A stretch of DNA of 44,620 nt, taken from a virus. The DNA lies in IMG/VR virus record IMGVR_UViG_3300043398_000289, positions 1 to 44,620 of that record; one strand, written 5' to 3'. The notes under the pieces were generated by a model that saw only the letters and a list, made by a program, of their open reading frames with translations, had not been told where the DNA came from and did no database searches. A program made the translations under genes and the position numbers. Of the stretch, positions 7,236 to 11,992 are shown one piece after another. Within the stretch, counting starts at the first letter, position 1; each line of letters begins with the position of its first letter.

Positions 7236-7253
7236 TTGGCACCGTTCCTGCAA
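7236..7253 (+). promoter_or_regulatory. sigma-54-like promoter core, copy 3
   Basis: TTGGCACCGTTCCTGCA with GG-N10-GC spacing conserved while the intervening bases differ from copies 2 and 4, which argues for selection on the -24/-12 elements. Confidence 0.5.
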
Positions 7254-7267
7254 TAACACCTCCCGAA

Positions 7268-7282
7268 GCCGCAAGGGGCGGC
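7268..7282 (+). promoter_or_regulatory. 5'-leader hairpin (GCCGC-N5-GCGGC), copy 4
   Basis: GCCGC, loop AAGGG, GCGGC preceded by GAAG; followed by AAGGAG and the ATG at 7301. Confidence 0.65.
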
Positions 7283-7300
7283 ACAAGGAGACGACAGACC

Positions 7301-8236
7301 ATGACGACCCTCAAGGACATCCGCTTTGGCATCGAGTTGGAGACCGTCGGCCTTTCGATCGAGCGCTGCGTTTCGGTGATCGCGGCTGCGATCCCGGGCT
7401 CGCGTGGCTCGTACGACAAGGTCCGCCTCGCCGATGGTCGCAACTGGTCTTGCGTCCGCGATGGTTCGCTCACCCCGGGCCAGTCCTGCGAGGTCGTCTC
7501 GCCGATCCTCACGTACGCCGACATGGACATGCTGCAGAACATCATCCGCGCACTTCGCGAGGCAGGAGCTAGGGCGGACGATAGCTGCGGGATCCACGTG
7601 CACGTCGACGGTTCGGTGCTCGACGCGCGCTCGATGGCCAACCTCGTCAAGAGCTACAACAAGCAGGAGGATCTCCTGGTCAAGGCGCTCGCGGTCCGCA
7701 GCAATCGTCGCCGGTACTGCAACGCGGTCGATCAGGCCTTCCTTGGCCGTCTCGAGCGCCGCGCCGTCCGTTCGCTGGACGACGTGCGCACGGCTTGGTA
7801 CGGACGCCGCGAGATGCACGTGAGCCGCTACGACGTCTCGCGCTACCACGGGCTCAATCTCAACAGCTTCTTCTACCGTGGCACCGTCGAGTTTCGCCTG
7901 TTCAACGGCTCGATGCACGCTGGCGAGGTCAAGGCGTACGTGAACCTCTGCCTCGCCATGGTGGCCAAGGCCACGCAGATCAAGTCCACCCCGAGCAGCA
8001 AGCGCGAGAGCACGGACGAGACGGCCAAGTACGACATGCGGATGTTCCTCGTGTCCCTGGGCTTCATCGGCGACGAGTTCGAGAGCACGCGCCTTCACCT
8101 CCTCAAGCACCTCAAGGGCTCGGGCGCTCACCGCAACACGACCCGCAACCCCGAGCCGCGCGTGACTCCGCCCGGGATGCGCTGGGTCTTCGGCCGCCTG
8201 ATCCCGGTCGCAGGCCAGGAAGCAACCCAGGCCTGA
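7301..8236 (+). CDS. Amidoligase_2-type enzyme
   Basis: A 311-residue protein of the glutamine-synthetase-fold amidoligase family (Amidoligase_2). Visible signatures in order: FGIELET (metal-binding ExE, residues about 7-13), EVVSP, SCGIHVHVDGS (about residues 94-104) and GTVEFRLFNGSMHAGEVKAYVNL, the late GT-E-R strand with its following helix. Such enzymes use ATP to make amide or isopeptide bonds, and the phage forms often neighbour AIG2-like cyclotransferases, as here on both sides. The substrate could be glutathione-like peptides, cell-wall peptides or a protein tail; the sequence does not say. Own cassette promoter, leader hairpin and Shine-Dalgarno site fix the ATG at 7301, although the frame is open upstream. 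Confidence 0.8.
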   Translation: MTTLKDIRFGIELETVGLSIERCVSVIAAAIPGSRGSYDKVRLADGRNWSCVRDGSLTPGQSCEVVSPILTYADMDMLQNIIRALREAGARADDSCGIHVHVDGSVLDARSMANLVKSYNKQEDLLVKALAVRSNRRRYCNAVDQAFLGRLERRAVRSLDDVRTAWYGRREMHVSRYDVSRYHGLNLNSFFYRGTVEFRLFNGSMHAGEVKAYVNLCLAMVAKATQIKSTPSSKRESTDETAKYDMRMFLVSLGFIGDEFESTRLHLLKHLKGSGAHRNTTRNPEPRVTPPGMRWVFGRLIPVAGQEATQA

Positions 8237-8247
8237 GGTTCACACCG

Positions 8248-8287
8248 GGCGGTCCCGCACGTGCGCCCTTGGCACGACGGGACCGCC
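8248..8287. terminator. long two-part hairpin, terminator-like
   Basis: Perfect 10-bp stem GGCGGTCCCG/CGGGACCGCC (8248-8257 with 8278-8287) enclosing CGTGC/GCACG (8260-8264 with 8272-8276). It corresponds to 5317-5358; the outer stem bases differ but pairing is kept. Confidence 0.55.
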
Positions 8288-8346
8288 GACCCCATAACGA
8301 ACACATAAGGAACCCATAACAACCGCGTCAAGCGGGGTTGCCGTGG

Positions 8347-8364
8347 TTGGCACAAGGGCTGCAA
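8347..8364 (+). promoter_or_regulatory. sigma-54-like promoter core, copy 4
   Basis: TTGGCACAAGGGCTGCA, GG at 8349-8350 and GC at 8361-8362. Predicted transcript start (about 8374) nearly coincides with the ATG at 8376, so the message would be leaderless. Confidence 0.5.
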
Positions 8365-8375
8365 TAACGTCTCCC

Positions 8376-8537
8376 ATGACCAACCCGAACAAGTTCCTCG
8401 CCAGCCACACCCTCGGCCTTCTCGATTGGGCGCGCGAGGCCGCCCCTCGTTCCAACAAGGGCTGGGCCGTTGCTCGCCAGCCCTCCACCCGCTGGGATCA
8501 CTTCTCTCCCAGCTTTTCCGCCCCCTCTTTCAGCTGA
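8376..8537 (+). CDS. small hypothetical protein
   Basis: A 53-residue protein (MTNPNKFLASHTLGLLDWAREA then Ser/Phe-rich end FSPSFSAPSFS). There is no Shine-Dalgarno site; translation would depend on a leaderless mRNA from cassette 4. It is followed by a GC-rich hairpin at 8559-8578. Coding status rests on the promoter placement and a protein-like first 22 residues; function unknown. Confidence 0.45.
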   Translation: MTNPNKFLASHTLGLLDWAREAAPRSNKGWAVARQPSTRWDHFSPSFSAPSFS

Positions 8538-8558
8538 TCGGAAGTGGCACGACACAAT

Positions 8559-8578
8559 CCCCGGGGTCACCCCCGGGG
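8559..8578 (+). terminator. GC-rich hairpin after 8537
   Basis: CCCCGGGG, loop TCAC, CCCCGGGG: a perfect 8-bp stem 21 bases after the stop. Two smaller inverted repeats follow (TTGCC-GA-GGCAA at 8583-8594, GCGGAG-N5-CTCCGC at 8596-8612). There is no T-run, so termination is inferred from stem strength only. Confidence 0.5.
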
Positions 8579-8643
8579 GAGCTTGCCGAGGCAAGGCGGA
8601 GCGCCCCTCCGCTCGTGCGACCCCCGATCCGCTGAACCCAGAA

Positions 8644-8658
8644 GCCGCAAGAAGCGGC
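8644..8658 (+). promoter_or_regulatory. 5'-leader hairpin (GCCGC-N5-GCGGC), copy 5
   Basis: GCCGC, loop AAGAA, GCGGC preceded by GAAG, 16 bases before the GTG at 8675; the promoter for this unit is not evident. Confidence 0.65.
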
Positions 8659-8674
8659 AGAAAGACAGGACACC

Positions 8675-8917
8675 GTGACGACCGAGATCACAGACACGAG
8701 CCTTGCGGTTTTCTTGGCCTACGCTCGGGATGCCCGCAACTGGTCTGGAACCCCAATGGTGGGAGGCAACGTCGGCGGAAGCCCGGAGGAACGCGGGAAC
8801 ATCACGCAGTGCAAGCGTGCTGGGTTGTGGATCACGTGGAAGGACGAGGGCTGTACATGGATCCAGTTCACCGAGGCCGGCAAGGCGTTGGCCCTCAAGC
8901 ACGGGATCGAACTGTGA
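8675..8917 (+). CDS. small hypothetical protein
   Basis: An 80-residue protein from a GTG with AGACAGGA as ribosome site. Its C-terminal half (WITWKDEGCTWIQFTEAGKALALKHGIEL) resembles the wing and final helix of small winged-helix phage proteins, and FTEAGKALA matches the common FT-x-G-x-A ending. It overlaps the next gene by GTGA, coupling it to the second cyclotransferase homologue. Confidence 0.6.
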   Translation: MTTEITDTSLAVFLAYARDARNWSGTPMVGGNVGGSPEERGNITQCKRAGLWITWKDEGCTWIQFTEAGKALALKHGIEL

Positions 8918-9297
8918 CCCACCTCGTCTTCGTGTACGGCTCGCTGCTCTCGGGTGAGCACAACCACGGGCTCCTGGGAGGGGCCACGTTTCGCGGCATA
9001 GCGAGCACGTGGCCACACTTCCGCCTCTACGACCTGGGTTCGTTTCCAGGCGTCGTCGAGCACCACAAGGGCCGAGTCATCGTCGGCGAGGTGTATGAGG
9101 TCGACGACGCAACGCTCGCGCGCCTCGACCGGCTCGAGGGACACCCGCGCATGTACGAACGCCGCACGGTCGCGTGCGTCGGCCCGGGTCTTCGCGTGCA
9201 CAAGGCTTGGCTGTACGTCTACAAGGGCCGAGTTCTCGAGCAGGACGAGGTTCGCAGCGGCAACTGGCAACTGCACCGAATGGAGAGGGACCGATGA
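8914..9297 (+). CDS. AIG2/gamma-glutamylcyclotransferase-like protein 2
   Basis: A 127-residue, minimal-length GGCT-fold protein. VFVYGSLLSGEHN is the family YGSL loop; LDRLEGHPRMYERR contains the Glu-Gly-His-Pro motif at the position of the catalytic acid, followed by the typical Tyr-Arg strand; AWLYVYKGR is the closing strand. It is shorter than and divergent from the copy at 6405, so the two probably have different substrates. Start GTG 8914 overlaps the upstream stop. Likely a partner or counter-enzyme of the amidoligase at 7301 (inference). Confidence 0.85.
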   Translation: MTHLVFVYGSLLSGEHNHGLLGGATFRGIASTWPHFRLYDLGSFPGVVEHHKGRVIVGEVYEVDDATLARLDRLEGHPRMYERRTVACVGPGLRVHKAWLYVYKGRVLEQDEVRSGNWQLHRMERDR

Positions 9298-9515
9298 ATC
9301 TGATCATGCAGGACGGGCGCGTGTTTCGTGGCAGCAAGCGAGACATCGTGGAGCAGATGCGGTCGTCGGCGTTCTCGCCGCACGCGAGCCTCGAGGCGTA
9401 CATCGTGTGGTGCGCCGATCGTGCAGGCCTGGCCTTGCGCGAGGACACACCGGAAGCGCTGGTCGACGCGATGCTCAAGGCCGAGATCGTCGCCGAGAAG
9501 GGCAGCAAGCCGTGA
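9294..9515 (+). CDS. hypothetical protein
   Basis: A 73-residue protein with ATGA overlap to the upstream gene. It starts MNLIMQDGRVFRGSKRDIVEQM, a style seen in small phage proteins in which a beta-hairpin (DGRVFRGS) precedes helices; the remainder (LEAYIVWCADRAGLAL) is helical. Function unknown. Confidence 0.6.
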   Translation: MNLIMQDGRVFRGSKRDIVEQMRSSAFSPHASLEAYIVWCADRAGLALREDTPEALVDAMLKAEIVAEKGSKP

Positions 9516-9583
9516 GACCGAAGAGAACAGACAACGAGGTCGTCTACTCACTCGATGAGGTCCGCGACCTCGTGTGCGAATGA
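9512..9583 (+). CDS. very short ORF in coupled cluster
   Basis: A 23-residue peptide from GTG 9512 (GTGA overlap) to 9583, where its stop overlaps the next ATG (ATGA). The sequence is charged (RPKRTDNEVVYSLDEVRDL). It is kept only because it links two stop-start overlaps in the same style as its neighbours; it may be a coupling leader rather than a functional peptide. Confidence 0.35.
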   Translation: MRPKRTDNEVVYSLDEVRDLVCE

Positions 9584-9807
9584 GCCGCGGTGGACCGCCA
9601 GAGGACTTCGTGCCCTATTCGGCGAGAGTGAGGCTCTCCAAGAAGAGCATCATCATCAGCTGGAATGACGACGAATCGCTGCGTGTTGCGGCCTCTGCAC
9701 TTCGCGCAGCCTTGCGCGAACGCAGCCGACGAGGAGATCTAGACAACGAAGACAAGATCTGGGAAGCCGACGCCGCTCTTGCACTGGCCCTCGGCGAGGA
9801 ACCTTGA
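9580..9807 (+). CDS. hypothetical protein
   Basis: A 75-residue protein starting at ATG 9580 (ATGA overlap); a GTG six bases earlier is possible. A short beta segment (ARVRLSKKSIIISW) is followed by a long charged helix rich in Ala, Arg and Glu. No motif recognised. Confidence 0.55.
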   Translation: MSRGGPPEDFVPYSARVRLSKKSIIISWNDDESLRVAASALRAALRERSRRGDLDNEDKIWEADAALALALGEEP

Positions 9808-9832
9808 CACGACACGCCAAGCGTGGTAAGCA
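9804..9832 (+). promoter_or_regulatory. candidate promoter with operator-like palindrome, before nuclease gene
   Basis: TTGACA (9804-9809), 17-base spacer, TAAGCA (9827-9832), then exactly 9 bases to the GTG at 9842. Inside the spacer is the inverted repeat CACGC-CAA-GCGTG (9813-9825). The downstream gene lacks a Shine-Dalgarno site, so a leaderless transcript is predicted. Confidence 0.45.
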
Positions 9833-9841
9833 GAACGTCCC

Positions 9842-11401
9842 GTGGAGCGAGCCCTTAGCAAGACCCAACTCGAGGCCTGGAAGCTCTGCAAACGCAAATG
9901 GGGCTTTCCTTACCTCGAGGGGCTCCGAGGCTCGAACGAGTTCGCGACGTTCGGCACCCAGGTTCACGCTCAACTCGAGCGTTGGCTGGCGCGCGGTGTC
10001 CTGCCCGATCCGTACCTGCCCGAGGGCAAGGTTGCCGAAAGCGGGCTTCAACATCTGCCACCTCCGAGCACGCCCGGCTTGCTTGTCGAGACCGAGGTCT
10101 TCACGATCACGAACGAGTCGGTTTACCACGGGTTCGCCGACTGGATCGAGCCGCCCGTTGACGGTGTGCCCGTCATCGGCGATCACAAGAGCACAGTCGA
10201 CTTCAAGTGGTCCCTCACACCCGAGGACCTCGAGCAAGACATCCAGGCCAACATCTACGCGCGCGCAGCGATGCAGCTGTACGACGTCGATCGGGCCGAG
10301 GCTCGCTGGATTTACTACCGCACACGTGGAGCGCCGAAGTCTCACGTGGTCTCGCGCAGTTTGACCCGCGAAGGTGTCGAGCGTGTGTTCCTCGAGGTCA
10401 TCGACCCGCTGGCGGCAGAAATCCAGGCAGCATGGGAGCAGAGGCCGCGAGTGCTCGAACTCGAGCCGAACCCGCGAGCCTGCAACGATTTCGGTGGCTG
10501 CCCATTCCGGGAAAGCTGCTCGATGGATGCGAAAGGACGGTTGATCGCTATGGTGGCACACAGCGGACTTGCAGCGCAGATGAAGGCCAAGGCGGAGGCC
10601 AAGAAGGCGGCCGAGGCCCAGGCTTCGACCACAACCCCGAAGGCGGCCGAGGCCCAGGCTTCGACCACAACCCCGAAGGTGGCCGAGGCCGAGGCCCCGA
10701 CCGGGGGGATCAACCCTCCCGAGGGCCAGGCCTCCAAGGTGCCGCTCAAGGACCGGCTCAAGAGCCTCTCCAAGGCCGCCAAGGGCGAGACCCCGGCGAC
10801 CCCCGCCCCCGAGACGCCAAAGGCCACGGAGGACCCTCCGGAGGTCAAGATCGGGGACTTCTGGGCGCATGGCTCGGACAAGAAGCCCTCGCAGGTCGTC
10901 GCGATCGGACCCGGCGACCAGGTCGCCCTGAACGACGGGACGTCTTCGGTGACGACCTCGACCAAGTTCCTGCGGAACCCGACGACCGGATGGCGCTTCG
11001 TGCGCTCCGGAGGCGCTCCGGAGGCCTCGAGCGAGCCGACCCAGGCGAAGGCCGCCCCCGAGAAGCCGAAGGCCACGAAGACGGCTCCGGAGCCCGCCGC
11101 GAGCACCGGGTCGGGCTTCACCCTTCTGTATGGGTGTTTCCCGACCCAGGGTCCGGGGGTCACGCACGCGACCGACTACATCGGCCGAGCCAAGCACATG
11201 ATCGAGAGCGAACTCGGTCTGCAGGACTACAGGCTCGCGGAGTTCGGCAAGGGTGCAGGTCTGCTCGCAGCGGCAACCCGCCAGTGCATCGCCGACGACC
11301 CGCCGGATGGGCTCGTGTTCCTCGACTCTCGGACCGACGAGGGACGGCACACGTTCGAGGCATTCCGCGAGTCGGCGTCGATCGTCATCCGGTCGCTGTG
11401 A
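9842..11401 (+). CDS. PD-(D/E)XK nuclease, Cas4/RecB-like, with repetitive linker and extra C-terminal domain
   Basis: A 519-residue protein. The N-terminal 250 residues carry the RecB/Cas4 nuclease order: SKTQLEAWKLCKRKWGF, GTQVHAQLERWL, ETE, HGFADWIE-IGDHKST (active-site D and D-x-K), then QANIYARAA (motif Q-Y) and a Cys cluster CNDFGGCPFRESC which with the early Cys could hold an iron-sulfur cluster. It probably trims DNA ends in phage recombination with the SF2 helicase and RuvC-like gene downstream. From about residue 255 comes an Ala/Pro/Thr linker with a 12-residue repeat encoded by a 36-bp tandem repeat (10604-10675), a small beta domain (VKIGDFWAHGS) and a C-terminal alpha/beta domain of about 100 residues not recognised. 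Confidence 0.8.
   Translation: MERALSKTQLEAWKLCKRKWGFPYLEGLRGSNEFATFGTQVHAQLERWLARGVLPDPYLPEGKVAESGLQHLPPPSTPGLLVETEVFTITNESVYHGFADWIEPPVDGVPVIGDHKSTVDFKWSLTPEDLEQDIQANIYARAAMQLYDVDRAEARWIYYRTRGAPKSHVVSRSLTREGVERVFLEVIDPLAAEIQAAWEQRPRVLELEPNPRACNDFGGCPFRESCSMDAKGRLIAMVAHSGLAAQMKAKAEAKKAAEAQASTTTPKAAEAQASTTTPKVAEAEAPTGGINPPEGQASKVPLKDRLKSLSKAAKGETPATPAPETPKATEDPPEVKIGDFWAHGSDKKPSQVVAIGPGDQVALNDGTSSVTTSTKFLRNPTTGWRFVRSGGAPEASSEPTQAKAAPEKPKATKTAPEPAASTGSGFTLLYGCFPTQGPGVTHATDYIGRAKHMIESELGLQDYRLAEFGKGAGLLAAATRQCIADDPPDGLVFLDSRTDEGRHTFEAFRESASIVIRSL
10604..10675 (+). repeat. 36-bp tandem repeat inside the nuclease linker
   Basis: Two exact 36-base copies (10604-10639, 10640-10675) encoding KAAEAQASTTTP twice, with a degenerate third copy starting at 10676. 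The repeat keeps the frame and sits in the flexible linker. Confidence 0.85.
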
Positions 11402-11475
11402 TGCTCGGGTCGGCGATCTTCGTCGGGGTGGTTGTCCTTCTAGCGATCGCCATCATGATCCACGAGGACCCATGA
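11401..11475 (+). CDS. 24-residue single-span membrane peptide
   Basis: From ATG 11401, overlapping the nuclease stop (TGATG), to 11475. The peptide is almost entirely one hydrophobic segment (IFVGVVVLLAIAIMI) with the end HEDP. The stop overlaps the next ATG (ATGA). Tiny, but doubly coupled; a membrane-acting accessory peptide is plausible. Confidence 0.5.
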   Translation: MLGSAIFVGVVVLLAIAIMIHEDP

Positions 11476-11684
11476 TCTGGCCTTGCGGTCTGCATCAAAG
11501 CGAAGGCGAACCTCCGCTTGAGTGCCCGATCTGCAAGGCTGCATTGGCCGAGATCGAGGCCTCGCCGTTCGCGAATGGCGCACGTACACGAGCCCAGCAC
11601 AAGGCCTGGAAGGGCCGACGAGCAACCGGCAAGGACAACCAAGGACGACAGCTGTTCGGCAACAGCAGGAAGGCGAAGAAATGA
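11472..11684 (+). CDS. small zinc-finger protein
   Basis: A 70-residue basic protein with CGLH near the start and CPIC 14 residues later, a CxxH/CxxC zinc-binding arrangement, followed by a Lys/Arg-rich tail (KAWKGRRATGKDNQGRQLF). ATGA overlap upstream, and its stop overlaps the ATG at 11681. Nucleic-acid binding is likely but unproven. Confidence 0.6.
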   Translation: MIWPCGLHQSEGEPPLECPICKAALAEIEASPFANGARTRAQHKAWKGRRATGKDNQGRQLFGNSRKAKK

Positions 11685-11795
11685 ATCAGAAGACGATCGA
11701 AGAGCACGCGGTGGAACACCTGGACAACATCCGACTGGACGACGATCATCTCGAGCCTGCAGTCCGACATCGACGCGATGGGAGACGACGAGTGA
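11681..11795 (+). pseudogene. short acidic ORF apparently broken by a +1 frame change
   Basis: The reading frame from ATG 11681 (good AGGAAGG ribosome site) gives MNQKTIEEHAVEHLDNIRLDDD and then turns into Arg-rich, unnatural sequence. Moving by one base near 11744 gives IISSLQSDIDAMGDDE and a stop at 11793-11795 that overlaps the GTG of the next gene (GTGA). Either an extra base lies here (assembly or sequencing error, or a real mutation) or the ribosome shifts frame. Without the shift, 11681-11992 would be one 103-residue ORF. Confidence 0.5.
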
Positions 11796-11992
11796 ACGAC
11801 AACGAACGAGAGGAGCGCGAGCGCCAGAAGCTCGCCGCTGGCCTGCGAGGGACGCACCGACAGAAGGTGAAGCGCTGCTTCAACGACGCGCGGCTCGCAG
11901 TCGCGGCTCGTGTGTACGGGAACCGTCGTCAGCGTCGCGCCGCACAGCGTGCGATCGCGCTTCACGAGAAAGGCAGGAAGCACGTTCCGTGA
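11792..11992 (+). CDS. small basic hypothetical protein
   Basis: A 66-residue Arg/Lys-rich protein (NDNEREERERQKLAAGLRG, then NRRQRRAAQRAIALHEKGRK). GTG 11792 is preferred over the in-frame ATG at 11681 because GGGAGA lies at a good distance and because of the GTGA overlap with the broken ORF upstream. It overlaps the helicase start by GTGA. A nucleic-acid-binding role is likely from charge alone. Confidence 0.6.
   Translation: MNDNEREERERQKLAAGLRGTHRQKVKRCFNDARLAVAARVYGNRRQRRAAQRAIALHEKGRKHVP

Larger units (their letters stand above)
6906..7300 (+). promoter_or_regulatory. 395-base noncoding region with cassette 3
   Basis: No convincing gene. It holds a GAGAGA-loop hairpin (6985-6998), two similar CTTTCTCGAGG segments (7000-7010 and 7067-7077) within an imperfect duplication, a CGTGC/GCACG hairpin near 7114-7128, then cassette 3: hairpin GCGATTCC/GGAATCGC (7130-7137 with 7147-7154), CATAACGA-type repeats (7191-7210), GTGTCAAGCGG, sigma-54-like core (GG 7238-7239, GC 7250-7251), leader hairpin (7268-7282) and Shine-Dalgarno AAGGAG before the amidoligase. 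Confidence 0.7.
8237..8375 (+). repeat. intergenic regulatory cassette, copy 4
   Basis: Near-duplicate of copy 2: TTCACACCG after the stop, hairpin (8248-8287), three CATAA-type repeats at 11-base period (8293-8320), GCGTCAAGCGGGGTTGCCGTGG and the sigma-54-like core. It differs by lacking the leader hairpin and Shine-Dalgarno site: the ATG lies only 13 bases after the -12 GC. Confidence 0.75.

Noticed and set aside
10207-11475. Long 422-codon ORF in another frame across the nuclease gene
   Set aside because: Arg/Gly-rich shadow of the nuclease frame; only its last 25 codons (from 11401) form a plausible separate peptide.
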